The position numbers and the translations under genes are program-made. From the NCBI GenBank assembly GCA_015487495.1, contig WFPP01000089.1, forward strand, positions 1-54,904: DNA of 54,904 nt. The letters run 5' to 3'. The notes below the pieces were generated by a model that was not told the DNA's origin, searched no databases, and worked only from the letters and a program-made list of their open reading frames with translations. The stretch is from Thiomicrorhabdus sp. (GTDB lineage: Bacteria; Pseudomonadota; Gammaproteobacteria; Thiomicrospirales; Thiomicrospiraceae). Shown one piece after another: positions 47,192 through 54,904 of the stretch; position 1 is the first letter of the stretch, and the number at the start of each line of letters is the position of its first letter.

Positions 47192-49762
47192 ATGATGGAC
47201 AAATTTACTTCTCAATTCCAGTCGGTATTGAGTCAGGCGCAAATGTTGGCGGTGGCAGAAGACCATCCGTTTATTGAACCGATTCATATTTTATCGGTAT
47301 TATTGGACGAGCAAGCCAGTTTATTGCAGTTAGCCAAGATTGATAAGGCGCGTTTAAAGCCGTTATTGGATGAAAAAATTGCTTTGATGCCAAAGGTATC
47401 AGGCGCTCAGAGTGAGGTAACGCTGTCAAAACAGTCGGTAAAGCTGTTAGGAAAAATGGATAAATTAGCGCAGCAAAAGGGCGATGCATATATTGCCAGC
47501 GAGCTGTTTTTTTTAGCCTTGTTAGACAGTAATGACAGTGCCGCCACCTTATTTAAAAAGGCGGGTGCAAACAAAGAGGCTTTAAACCAAGCCATTGACC
47601 AAATACGAGGAGGCGAAGCCGTGAAGGATCAAAATGCAGAAGACAATCGTCAAGCACTGGAAAAATATACGGTTGATTTAACCGCACGAGCGGAAGAGGG
47701 CAAGTTGGATCCGGTGATTGGACGAGACGATGAAATTCGCCGTGCCATTCAGGTATTGCAACGCCGTACTAAAAATAACCCGGTATTGATTGGGGAGCCA
47801 GGGGTAGGTAAAACCGCGATTGTAGAGGGCTTGGCCCAGCGTATTGTGAATGGCGAAGTACCTGAAGGCATTAAAAATAAACGCGTGTTGTCTTTGGATT
47901 TGGCGGGCTTGTTAGCAGGCGCAAAATACCGTGGTGAATTTGAAGAGCGTTTAAAAGCGTTATTAAAAGAGTTGGAAAAAGAAGAAGGCAAAGTCATCCT
48001 CTTTATTGATGAAATTCACACCATGGTTGGTGCGGGTAAAACCGAAGGCTCAATGGATGCGGGTAATATGTTAAAACCTGCGTTGGCACGTGGTGAGTTG
48101 CACTGCATTGGCGCAACCACATTGGATGAGTACCGACAAGACATTGAAAAAGACGCCGCATTGGAGCGCCGTTTCCAGAAAGTCATTGTGGATGAACCTT
48201 CCGAAGAGGATACCATTGCCATTTTGCGTGGGTTAAAAGAGCGTTACGAGATTCATCATGGGGTGGCGATTACGGATCCTGCAATTATTGCGGCAGCGCA
48301 TTTATCACAGCGTTACATTACGGATCGACAGCTACCTGACAAGGCGATTGATTTGATTGATGAGGCCGCTTCACGTATTCGGATGGAAATTGATTCAAAA
48401 CCGGAGGTGATGGATAAGCTGGATCGTCGCTTGATTCAGTTAAAAATGGAACAAGTGGCACTTAAAAAAGAGAAAGATGAAGCCTCTAAAAAGCGTTTGG
48501 CTATTTTGCAGGATGAAATTAAGGCACTTGAAAAAGAGTATTCGGATTTGGAAGAGATCTGGAAGCGTGATAAGGCGGCATTGCAAGGTGCACAACAGTT
48601 TAAAGAACAACTGGATGCAGCACGAATTGAACTGGAGGTAGCCAGACGAGCGGGCGATTTAGGCAAAATGTCTGAAATTCAATATGGCAAAATTCCTGAA
48701 TTAGAAGCCAAAATTAAAGCGGCTGAAATGGCAGAAAATGAAGCCGAAAGTGGTGATGGCACGCATTTGTTACGCAACAAAGTGACGGAAGAGGAAATTG
48801 CTGAGGTGGTTGCGCGTTGGACAGGCATTCCTGTTTCACGAATGATGGAAGGTGAGCGTGAAAAACTGCTGAAAATGGAAACGGCATTAGGTAAGAAAGT
48901 GGTTGGGCAGGATGAGGCCGTTAAGGCGGTATCCGATGCCATTCGCCGTTCTCGTGCGGGATTATCCGATCCAAATCGCCCTAATGGTTCATTTTTATTC
49001 TTGGGGCCAACAGGTGTGGGTAAAACCGAACTGACCAAGGCATTGGCTGATTTATTGTTTGATACCACCGATGCCATTGTGCGACTGGATATGTCTGAAT
49101 TTATGGAGAAACACTCCGTTTCTCGCTTGGTTGGTGCGCCTCCAGGGTATGTGGGCTATGAAGAGGGCGGTTATTTAACGGAAGCGGTTCGTCGTAAGCC
49201 ATATTCGGTGATTTTGCTGGATGAGGTCGAAAAAGCGCACCCTGATGTATTCAATATCTTGCTGCAAGTATTGGATGATGGTCGCTTAACCGATGGTCAA
49301 GGCCGTACGGTGGACTTTAAAAATACCGTCATTGTGATGACCTCAAACCTAGGCTCTCATATTATTCAGGAAAAAGCCGGAACAGCGACCTATGACGAGA
49401 TGAAAGCCGATGTGATGGAAGTGGTTGGAAGCCATTTTAGACCTGAATTCATTAACCGTATTGATGATATTGTGGTGTTCCATCCTTTGAACCGAGAACA
49501 AATTCGTGCGATTACCGAGATTCAACTAAAAGGATTAATTCAACGCTTGGAAGAGTCGGATATGACATTGAATGTTCAAGAGGCAGTATTGGATGTGATT
49601 GGCGAGGCGGGCTTTGATCCTGTTTTTGGAGCAAGACCGTTGAAACGTGTGATTCAACAACGCATTGAAAACCCATTAGCACAAAAAATCTTGAACGGAG
49701 ATTTTCCTGCGGGCTCAACCATTCGGGTTGAATTGGTTGAAGGAGAGATTCAGTTTGGTTAA
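47192..49762 (+). CDS. clpB: ATP-dependent disaggregase ClpB
   Basis: A hexameric AAA+ chaperone that works with DnaK to dissolve protein aggregates. An N-terminal Clp domain (about 1-145) leads to NBD1 with Walker A GEPGVGKT (201-208). The coiled-coil middle domain follows (about 410-530), then NBD2 with Walker A GPTGVGKT (about 604-611). There is no ClpP-binding loop (no IGF/L tripeptide), as expected of ClpB. 856 residues, standard length. AGGAG lies ten bases before ATG 47192; an adjacent ATG at 47195 gives the more usual N-terminus. A heat-shock-like promoter precedes it. Confidence 0.97.
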   Translation: MMDKFTSQFQSVLSQAQMLAVAEDHPFIEPIHILSVLLDEQASLLQLAKIDKARLKPLLDEKIALMPKVSGAQSEVTLSKQSVKLLGKMDKLAQQKGDAYIASELFFLALLDSNDSAATLFKKAGANKEALNQAIDQIRGGEAVKDQNAEDNRQALEKYTVDLTARAEEGKLDPVIGRDDEIRRAIQVLQRRTKNNPVLIGEPGVGKTAIVEGLAQRIVNGEVPEGIKNKRVLSLDLAGLLAGAKYRGEFEERLKALLKELEKEEGKVILFIDEIHTMVGAGKTEGSMDAGNMLKPALARGELHCIGATTLDEYRQDIEKDAALERRFQKVIVDEPSEEDTIAILRGLKERYEIHHGVAITDPAIIAAAHLSQRYITDRQLPDKAIDLIDEAASRIRMEIDSKPEVMDKLDRRLIQLKMEQVALKKEKDEASKKRLAILQDEIKALEKEYSDLEEIWKRDKAALQGAQQFKEQLDAARIELEVARRAGDLGKMSEIQYGKIPELEAKIKAAEMAENEAESGDGTHLLRNKVTEEEIAEVVARWTGIPVSRMMEGEREKLLKMETALGKKVVGQDEAVKAVSDAIRRSRAGLSDPNRPNGSFLFLGPTGVGKTELTKALADLLFDTTDAIVRLDMSEFMEKHSVSRLVGAPPGYVGYEEGGYLTEAVRRKPYSVILLDEVEKAHPDVFNILLQVLDDGRLTDGQGRTVDFKNTVIVMTSNLGSHIIQEKAGTATYDEMKADVMEVVGSHFRPEFINRIDDIVVFHPLNREQIRAITEIQLKGLIQRLEESDMTLNVQEAVLDVIGEAGFDPVFGARPLKRVIQQRIENPLAQKILNGDFPAGSTIRVELVEGEIQFG

Positions 49763-49979
49763 AAATCGAACGAATGGTGCGTTATAATCAAAACTAAATC
49801 CCTAATCCTTACATAGATTTGTGTTTCTATGTAAGGATTGGGGTAAATGAATAATTGGAGTGGCAAACGTTATGCTGTTACAGTGAATGAATCTAAAACC
49901 CAATTTGGCTCTACTATGTTAAAAGCACAAAGAGTTAAAAGTACAAAGAGAGCCAGTGTAAATTAATAAAAAACGATTA
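49763..49979. other. Gene-poor spacer after clpB
   Basis: A 39-codon open frame (49847-49966) begins MNNWSGKRYAVTVNE but has no recognised relatives and no clear ribosome site. It lies where the antitoxin of the following parE remnant would be, but does not look like one. CCTTACATAGATTTGTG with TCTATGTAAGG (49807-49838) forms an imperfect hairpin just after clpB that may help termination. Confidence 0.35.
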
Positions 49980-50162
49980 ATGCGTTACCAATTTACTCTT
50001 GATGCTGAAAAGGATTGAAAAGAAATTGCTCAGTATACTTGTAAAAATTGGGGCGAAAAGCAAGTCGTTAATTATTTACAAGGTCTTTAAAAAAAGGTGG
50101 AAATGCTTTCAGAGAATGTGTTTTTAGGTAAGGAAAGGCCAGATAAGACCAGATATTGGTGA
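49980..50162 (+). pseudogene. ParE-type toxin remnant with two in-frame stops
   Basis: A single frame of 61 codons reads MRYQFTLDAEKD, stop, KEIAQYTCKNWGEKQVVNYLQGL, stop, KKVEMLSENVFLGKERPDK. This is the N-terminal two-thirds of a ParE gyrase-poison toxin (EIxxYTxxxWGxxQxxxYL and the LAENP-LG element), with TGA and TAA replacing sense codons and the C-terminal strand lost. No intact antitoxin is present, consistent with a dead and now harmless toxin. Confidence 0.8.
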
Positions 50163-50190
50163 AAATATTTTTAACCACTCATGTCCATAA

Positions 50191-50218
50191 AAAAACCGCC
50201 ATTTTAGGCGGTTTTTTT
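50191..50218. terminator. Bidirectional terminator between parE remnant and fccB
   Basis: A 10-base-pair stem, AAAAACCGCC (50191-50200) with GGCGGTTTTT (50207-50216), has a six-base loop, A-rich on the left and T-rich on the right. It can stop transcription from both sides of these convergent units. Confidence 0.88.
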
Positions 50219-50248
50219 ATGGGTTTAATAAGGGGGGGGGAAATTTTT

Positions 50249-51571
50249 TTAACCAAAAATATCTGCTGTAATGTTATTAAACCAAGAGTGAGCATACAGT
50301 TCTTCGCGTTTACGATCTTCTGCATTATAAGGCCCTGTTAAACCGCCTGACCCTTTCACTTTTATGATTTTACCGTCTTTATAGGCATACACCATGGCGA
50401 CAGACACCCCATCTTTAGGGGCAATAATGGAGTAACAGGTATTGACCCATGATGGATCGGGCATTGGAACCCCGTTTAGAGAAGAGGCAATCGCAGCGGC
50501 ACACACTTTTGCCTGTGAGTTAGCAGAATAGCCTGATTTAGGCATCGGTGAGGCAATAGAGGCATCGCCAATGACATGGATGTTTTTATGAATGGTTGAT
50601 TCAAAGGTTTTGTGATCCACTGAACACCAGTCTAAATCGCCTACTAAGTCGGTCTCAAACGCGATAGGGCCTGCGGTTTGTGGTGGAATAATGTTTAACA
50701 CATCGGCTTTAAAATCCCCCGCTTCGGCGGTAACGGTTTTAGTTGCCACATCGACTTTACTGACCGCGCCGCCCTTATCCTTACCAATCCAGGTAATGAT
50801 ACTATCGTCTGTACCGTAGCCATAGTGGCGCTTCCAGCCATCCATAAACAGCCCAAATTTAGAGAATTTTTCTTTCGGGTCTAAAATCACAATTTTAGAA
50901 TTGGGTTTGTATTTTTTAAAGTATGCGGCTACCAAAGAGGCTCTTTCATAAGGCCCAGGAGGGCAGCGGAAAGGGTTTGGTGGTGCGACAATAACAAAGG
51001 TTCCGCCATCTTTCATCTCTTCAAGCTGTTTGCGTAACAGTGCGGTTTGAGGTCCTGCTTTCCAAGCGTGTGGAATAGAAGTTTCGGCGACCTCTTTTGA
51101 GTAGCCTTCAATATCATCGTATTTAAAATCAATGCCAGGTGAAACAATGGCGCGATCATAACGGAGTACTTTATTGTCTTTTGTTGTGATGATTTGTTTT
51201 TCAGGATCAATCTCGGTGACGCTATCAAAAATGACTTTAACCCCTTTTTCAGCTAATTTGTCATAGGTAAAATGAATCGACTTTAGTGGACGAACGCCTC
51301 CAATTACTTCATTGCTCATAAAACAGGTATGGTAATCTTTATTGGCTTCAATTAACGTCACATCGATACTGGAATCCATTCTTTTAAGGTATTGTGCGGC
51401 AGTTGCACCTCCAATACCGCCTCCAACGATTACAACGCGTTTAGAGTTTGTTTTGGCGTGGGAGTGTTTGCTATGATCTGATGCGGTGGCAATGGTTGCA
51501 AGTCCTGTTGTGGCGCCAACGGCAGTAATCGCTGAGCCTTTAAGGAGGTCTCTTCTTGATATTTGTGTCAT
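50249..51571 (-). CDS. fccB: Sulfide dehydrogenase flavoprotein subunit FccB
   Basis: Flavoprotein of flavocytochrome c, which oxidises sulfide in the periplasm and passes electrons to its cytochrome subunit. An N-terminal Tat signal (SRRDLLKG, cleavage near TATA) is followed by a His-rich stretch (DHSKHSHAK), then the FAD loop [17 protein letters not shown]. The cysteine in HTCFMSNEV aligns with the family's covalent flavin position, and cysteines in FRCPPGPYE and [10 protein letters not shown] with its redox disulfide. 440 residues, normal. It lies 19 bases downstream of the cytochrome gene. Confidence 0.95.
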   Translation of the reverse strand: MTQISRRDLLKGSAITAVGATTGLATIATASDHSKHSHAKTNSKRVVIVGGGIGGATAAQYLKRMDSSIDVTLIEANKDYHTCFMSNEVIGGVRPLKSIHFTYDKLAEKGVKVIFDSVTEIDPEKQIITTKDNKVLRYDRAIVSPGIDFKYDDIEGYSKEVAETSIPHAWKAGPQTALLRKQLEEMKDGGTFVIVAPPNPFRCPPGPYERASLVAAYFKKYKPNSKIVILDPKEKFSKFGLFMDGWKRHYGYGTDDSIITWIGKDKGGAVSKVDVATKTVTAEAGDFKADVLNIIPPQTAGPIAFETDLVGDLDWCSVDHKTFESTIHKNIHVIGDASIASPMPKSGYSANSQAKVCAAAIASSLNGVPMPDPSWVNTCYSIIAPKDGVSVAMVYAYKDGKIIKVKGSGGLTGPYNAEDRKREELYAHSWFNNITADIFG

Positions 51572-51590
51572 CTGTCTATTTCCTTAAATG

Positions 51591-51971
51591 TTAGTGGTTA
51601 TGCCCATGATGAGAATGGTTTGTTTCTTTTTTTGCTGCTTTCAGGCTTTTTTCATCAGGCAGCTTTGAAAAATATTCTGATAAGGCTTGAATATCTGCCT
51701 CTGTATAACCTTTTGCAATGCGTTGCATAACGGTAGAAGCACGTTTTCCTGATGCAAAATCATGCATGGATTCTGAAAGATATGATTTAGGCAATCCAGC
51801 AATAGAAGGCGTTAAAGGTCCTTGGCTAATGCCATTTGTACCATGACATCCAGCACAAGTATTGGCGAGCATTGTTGCGCGATCAATGATGGTTGTTGCA
51901 TGGGCAACATTTACAAAAATGCTGGAAGCAAATAGGACGCTTCCAATTAAGATTAATTTGGTTTGTTTCAT
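51591..51971 (-). CDS. fccA: Monoheme cytochrome c, probable FccA subunit
   Basis: Periplasmic class I-like cytochrome: signal peptide (LILIGSVLFASSIFVNVAHA), one heme site CAGCH, and a later SMHDFASGKR segment whose methionine is a likely axial ligand. There is one heme rather than the two of the A. vinosum FccA, as is known in other sulfur oxidisers. The C-terminus ends in a His-rich run (NHSHHGHNH) that could bind metal. The true start is the ATG at 51971, with GAGG five bases upstream; 51995 would add eight unrelated residues. First gene of the fccAB pair. Confidence 0.9.
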   Translation of the reverse strand: MKQTKLILIGSVLFASSIFVNVAHATTIIDRATMLANTCAGCHGTNGISQGPLTPSIAGLPKSYLSESMHDFASGKRASTVMQRIAKGYTEADIQALSEYFSKLPDEKSLKAAKKETNHSHHGHNH

Positions 51972-52101
51972 ATTATCCTCTTTTGAAGCCATCATGCTTT
52001 TCTTTTATTTTGGGGTGTCAATAAACCCAATAAAAACCCCCAATAAAAGGAAAGCGGTTAATATTACGAAGAAAGTTTCTCATACTTTAAAGAGATTGTA
52101 T

Positions 52102-52137
52102 ATCTTATTACGAAATAAGATTAGTCAATCTAATCTT
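52102..52137. promoter_or_regulatory. Overlapping palindromes upstream of fccAB, candidate operator
   Basis: Two inverted repeats share bases: ATCTTATT (52102-52109) with AATAAGAT (52114-52121), and AAGATTAG (52117-52124) with CTAATCTT (52130-52137). They lie about 130 bases before the fccA ATG. Such paired AT-rich palindromes are typical of repressor sites; a sulfide-responsive ArsR-type regulator is one possibility, but no regulator gene is in the window. TTGACA at 52016-52021 (minus) could be a -35 box, but its -10 is weak. Confidence 0.45.
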
Positions 52138-52249
52138 TATATTAGATAGTTTTTTGTATAGATAAAGAATGTTTATCGTTGATAAAAGGAGGTTACTGCG
52201 AGTGCTTGTGAGATTGAAGTCAAATGAAGATAGGAGAGGGGGGGGGAAC

Positions 52250-52298
52250 AAAAAAAGCTGATAATAACCAAAGACGCTTCTCTTTGGTTATTATCAGC
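52250..52298 (-). terminator. Strong terminator of the CcmI-like gene
   Basis: A perfect 18-base-pair stem (52257-52274 with 52281-52298) has a six-base loop and, on the minus strand, is followed by seven T. It lies 25 bases after the CcmI-like stop codon and is the longest perfect stem in the window. Confidence 0.92.
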
Positions 52299-52323
52299 AG
52301 GTTTTTTTGGGTTTTAATTCATT

Positions 52324-53319
52324 TTAAAATTGAATGACAAAGTTCACTTTTCTTGATTCAGGCAGATTTTCTTCTATTCTGAAAATTTCAGCTTTGTTGT
52401 CTACATTTTTTTGGTGAGAAATTTTAATGCCCACTTTAATGTTAGCAATGTCTTTTAATTTGCGATCTGGTCTTAATTGATCTGCTTCGGTTAAGGTAAT
52501 GGCACTGGTTAATGCTTCACCTGGAATTTTTTTTGCAACAATAGGCATTGGCATACCAGTTTGAGATTTGGCATAAATAAAGGCCGTTGTGCCTTTTAGT
52601 TTCTCTTTTATTTCAGGTGAAATGTCTAGCATAATTAAAATAGACTGATTGGCTACTGGAGTTTGAGTTTCAGTTTGCGCGGGTTCCGCCCCTGTATTTA
52701 TCGCTTGTGGTGCAGGTTCTTTACCGATACTGGCCAGTTGTTGCTTAATTTTCATTCGGTTATCAGAACCTTCTGGAAAGTAATAGTATAACTTGGTCCA
52801 ATATTCTGCGGCTTGTTCAGGATTATTCATTTGCATTTCAGCATTGCCAATCAGCCATAAAGCCATCGGGGCATTGGGGTCAATTTTTAGCGCACGTTGC
52901 AGTAGCTCATAAGGGCGGCCAGTTAATTGGCCTTCTTGAACCACCCCCAATACATCAGCCAAAGGGAGCAGGGCATCCAAGCTATTGGGTTCAATCAACA
53001 GAGCTTCTTCAAATGTTTCTGCTGCTTTATGAAAATCTTTTAGCATCATATAAGCTCGGCCTAATAAAATGATGTCGGCAAATTCATGTTGTTTAAGCGC
53101 CATTTTTTGCTTGATTTCTTCAATCATGGCACGAATTTGAGTTTGCGGATCAGGGTGGTTTGGGGGAAGCGCATCTGAGTTAGATACAGCCGGTAAATTT
53201 TGTTTGGCAGGCACTTCTTCCAAAAAAGGTTCTTCGTCCCCTTGGGCAATAAAAAATCCAATGGCAAAGATTGGGATAATAAATAAAACGGCAAGAATAA
53301 TACGTTGAGTCAGTGTCAT
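52324..53319 (-). CDS. CcmI-like TPR protein
   Basis: A 331-residue membrane-anchored protein: N-terminal helix (IILAVLFIIPIFAIGFFIA), then three to four TPR repeats (about 80-200; FHKAAETFEEALLIEPNS, ALWLIGNAEMQMNNPEQAAEYW), then a domain typical of the CcmI/CycH C-terminus (FIYAKSQTGMPMPIVAKKIPGE, ITLTEADQLRPDRKL). CcmI helps deliver apocytochromes for heme attachment. It lacks the first two-helix part of full-length CcmI and is not next to ccm genes, so it is probably a paralogue or a split form. Confidence 0.75.
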   Translation of the reverse strand: MTLTQRIILAVLFIIPIFAIGFFIAQGDEEPFLEEVPAKQNLPAVSNSDALPPNHPDPQTQIRAMIEEIKQKMALKQHEFADIILLGRAYMMLKDFHKAAETFEEALLIEPNSLDALLPLADVLGVVQEGQLTGRPYELLQRALKIDPNAPMALWLIGNAEMQMNNPEQAAEYWTKLYYYFPEGSDNRMKIKQQLASIGKEPAPQAINTGAEPAQTETQTPVANQSILIMLDISPEIKEKLKGTTAFIYAKSQTGMPMPIVAKKIPGEALTSAITLTEADQLRPDRKLKDIANIKVGIKISHQKNVDNKAEIFRIEENLPESRKVNFVIQF

Positions 53320-53547
53320 CTGATGGTTCCTTGATGATTTGTAGTCGTCATAAAAATAAAACTAGGTAAATTGTAGCATCATTATAATCATCCAAAATGG
53401 CGTGTGTTAAATTTTATGGTATAAATTCAGTGCACTGGAGTATAGAAGATTTGTTTATTAATAAAATCAACAGGATAGGGGTAGGCTCTTAGGGGGGGAG
53501 AAAAATGTAAAAAAACCTATAAAAACAGGTAAAGCGCAAATAACGTG
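53320..53547. other. Short spacer with a shared G-run motif
   Basis: AGGGGGGGAGAAAAAT at 53491-53506 is identical to 39041-39056. No reading frame or terminator hairpin is apparent. Confidence 0.4.
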
Positions 53548-53796
53548 TTAAGTTTTGACTTTTTTATAGGCTTTTTTTACCGCCTTGGTAATGCGTTTTT
53601 GAATGTCGTAATATTCATCCGCAGACATGTAAAAGGACATATCAATATCGTATCGAATATAGCGGGGAGGCATACGATTTAATGCAATACAGGCCATATC
53701 AGCGGCTTGATTTTCATCCACTTTGTCAGCATAGTTTTCTTTAATCTCATTGACGACGAGACGTTCATAATAATTGTGTACCGTATCCATTGCCAT
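53548..53796 (-). CDS. ComFB-like protein
   Basis: A small protein of 82 residues with the pattern of the late competence protein ComFB family: HNYYERLVVNEI, a cysteine in DMACIALNRMPPRYIRYD, then FYMSADEYY. The MPPRYIR box after a short helix is the most characteristic part. Function in gammaproteobacteria is not established. AAGGAA lies seven bases before the ATG at 53796. It stands alone, with an A/T-flanked hairpin on its upstream side. Confidence 0.75.
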   Translation of the reverse strand: MAMDTVHNYYERLVVNEIKENYADKVDENQAADMACIALNRMPPRYIRYDIDMSFYMSADEYYDIQKRITKAVKKAYKKVKT

Positions 53797-53894
53797 GGGA
53801 GGGTTCCTTGTTTACGTTAGATAAGAACTTGTGCAGAATATTCATAAAAATAAAACAAATTTTGTTCTCCACTATACCGCAGATTGAAGCATAA

Positions 53895-53919
53895 AAAAAG
53901 CACAGAACAGGTGCTTTTT
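53895..53919. terminator. Hairpin with A and T flanks
   Basis: AAAAAGCAC (53895-53903) pairs perfectly with GTGCTTTTT (53911-53919) around a seven-base loop. It could terminate in either direction. It lies about 100 bases upstream of the ComFB-like gene and before an area without genes. Confidence 0.6.
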
Positions 53920-54146
53920 AAAAGGAGTGAAAATAAAAAAGAGGTATGGTTATTTTTCTCTTGAAACCGCTCTATGGCCAATGTCGGTCCTAAAATACGT
54001 TTGCTCCCAAAAACTTCCCCCCCTTATATTCAATTGTAAAAGTTACGACTTAATCTGACACTACTCTTGAAAAAAAGCGAGTTCCTCGTTTTGATATGTA
54101 GGTGTTCAATCATCAATCAAGCAACAGTAAAGGGTCCAGTAAAGAG
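53920..54146. other. Gene-free spacer with a C-run
   Basis: No reading frame was recognised. Eight consecutive C lie at 54016-54023, and a small hairpin AGCGAG-TTC-CTCGTT sits at about 54077-54091, possibly part of the end of the following insertion element. Confidence 0.3.
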
Positions 54147-54166
54147 TAAAGGGGTCAAAGCCCTTT
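54147..54166 (+). repeat. REP-like palindrome, left copy
   Basis: TAAAGGGGTCAAAGCCCTTT. Inside it AAAGGG and CCCTTT form a hairpin around seven bases. The 20-base unit is the exact reverse complement of 54307-54326. Confidence 0.75.
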
Positions 54167-54295
54167 TTTGTTGGTAACTTGTGTTCAGCGTGGTAGAAAC
54201 CACTCACCTGTCTTTGCTGGAATAGAGTTAGTTATCGAGCAAAGAATAGGAAAGCTACAGCGTGGAAGACCAAAATACTTGCTTTAGGCGTTAAG

Positions 54296-54700
54296 TTGTT
54301 CACAGTAAAGGGCTTTGACCCCTTTATCTTGACCCCTTTATCTTATACGGACGAAGAGGTCACTTTTCGGTATAAAGACAGTAAAACAAAACGGTATAAA
54401 AAACGAACCTTATCGGGGGTTGAGTTTATTCGGCTTATTTTGCAACATGTATTGCCCCGCCGATTTAGACGTGCTCGAGAATATGGGTTGTTGCATCCGA
54501 ACAGTAAAAAATTGATTAAGATGTTGCATTATTTGCTTAATGTTCATGTCACGCCATGGAAGGCTCGGCTAACCCCTCGTGCGTCCATCACGTGTTCGGG
54601 TTGCGGTGGGGTGTTGAAGATTGTTCAAACTCGAATTGAACCGATACGAAGGCGATTTGAGTCATCTCAAAGCACAAGAGCAGTGGGAGGTGTTTCTTGA
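54296..54700 (+). pseudogene. IS91-family-like transposase C-terminal remnant
   Basis: An open frame of 134 codons, beginning at a TTG with no credible upstream part. From about residue 19, EEVTFRYKDSKTKRYKKRTLSGVEFIRLILQHVLPRRF and EYGLLHPNSKK match the C-terminal part of IS91-type Y2 transposases. A zinc-like pair CSGCGG follows, also typical. The first 15 codons are read from the REP-like palindrome and its duplicate (VKGFDPFILTP), so the 5' catalytic part, with its HUH and tyrosine motifs, has been lost at that repeat. The element is dead. Confidence 0.75.
54307..54326 (-). repeat. REP-like palindrome, right inverted copy
   Basis: An exact inverted copy of 54147-54166. A partial third copy of the GGGGTCAA core follows at 54330-54342 in the same orientation, and a fourth, AAAAGGGGTCAAA, at 54815-54828. 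Confidence 0.75.
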
Positions 54701-54845
54701 GGTAATGCGACCCTGCCCTTCCCTTTTTTTAGCAGTCAAACGGACTGAGTAAACTGGATGCGTTTAATAAGGGAAAATCGTCTGAAATCCGTTGAAATCA
54801 GCCAAAAATAGATGGAAAAAGGGGTCAAAAAATAACAGGGGGGTT

Positions 54846-54904
54846 ATGAGTATTGAATTGTTAGGGTATTTAGAGCCAAATCACACTACAATGAACCCAA
54901 TCGG
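54846..54904 (+). CDS. Possible start of a gene running off the window
   Basis: From the ATG at 54846 a frame of 19 codons, MSIELLGYLEPNHTTMNPI, stays open to the end of the window. Six G lie just upstream and might act as a poor ribosome site. It is too short to identify. Confidence 0.3.
   Translation, partial: MSIELLGYLEPNHTTMNPI

Overview
The window looks like chromosomal DNA from an AT-rich gammaproteobacterium. The housekeeping order queA-tgt-yajC-secD-secF, prfC, clpB, E. coli-like tRNA-Val and tRNA-Leu genes, and a flavocytochrome c sulfide dehydrogenase pair (fccB with a monoheme cytochrome c) suggest a sulfur-oxidising chemolithotroph. The Thiomicrospira/Thiomicrorhabdus group is a plausible guess, but nothing here proves it.

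Layout. 1-981 is the 3' part of lptG. 1034-6068 (minus) is a tight nucleotide-sugar operon: galU, pgi, a UDP-glucose-dehydrogenase-like gene that has lost key residues, and a phosphomannomutase/phosphoglucomutase. After tRNA-Asn (6315-6390), 6664-26690 (plus) is a large exopolysaccharide locus of the exosortase type: a PEP-CTERM protein, epsD, epsL, epsE, epsF, epsG, exosortase B, epsI, then a polymerase-like membrane protein, a flippase, three GT4 glycosyltransferases, a secreted glycoside hydrolase and four sulfotransferase genes, the last one frameshifted. 27041-32717 is a PAPS supply and recycling block: cysD, cysN, an SLC13 permease, cysC and cysQ. galE and a WcaJ-type initiating phosphotransferase (34347-35744) follow, separated by a small toxin-antitoxin pair. 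35945-38906 holds a decayed Phd/VapC pair, a TIGR03790-type lipoprotein (a family known only from exosortase-bearing genomes) and a Fic gene interrupted by one stop codon. 39057-49762 is housekeeping: two tRNAs, queA, tgt, yajC, secD, secF, prfC and clpB. 49980-50162 is a dead ParE toxin, 50249-51971 is fccB/fccA, then a CcmI-like TPR protein, a ComFB-like protein and an IS91-like transposase remnant bordered by REP-like palindromes.

How it fits together. The main message is a probable sulfated exopolysaccharide system. NDP-sugars would come from pgi, manB, galU and galE. WcaJ would start the repeat unit, the three GT4 enzymes would extend it, and a flippase, polymerase and EpsE/F/G would export it. 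Sulfotransferases would decorate it with sulfate from PAPS made by CysDN and CysC, and CysQ would clear the PAP by-product. Exosortase B, EpsI and the PEP-CTERM protein would couple protein sorting to the matrix. No PAPS or sulfite reductase gene lies in the window, which favours sulfation over sulfate assimilation as the local use of PAPS.

Several genes carry single-lesion damage (sulfotransferase, fic, vapC, parE). Long G or C runs and C/G-rich palindromes sit at many gene borders.
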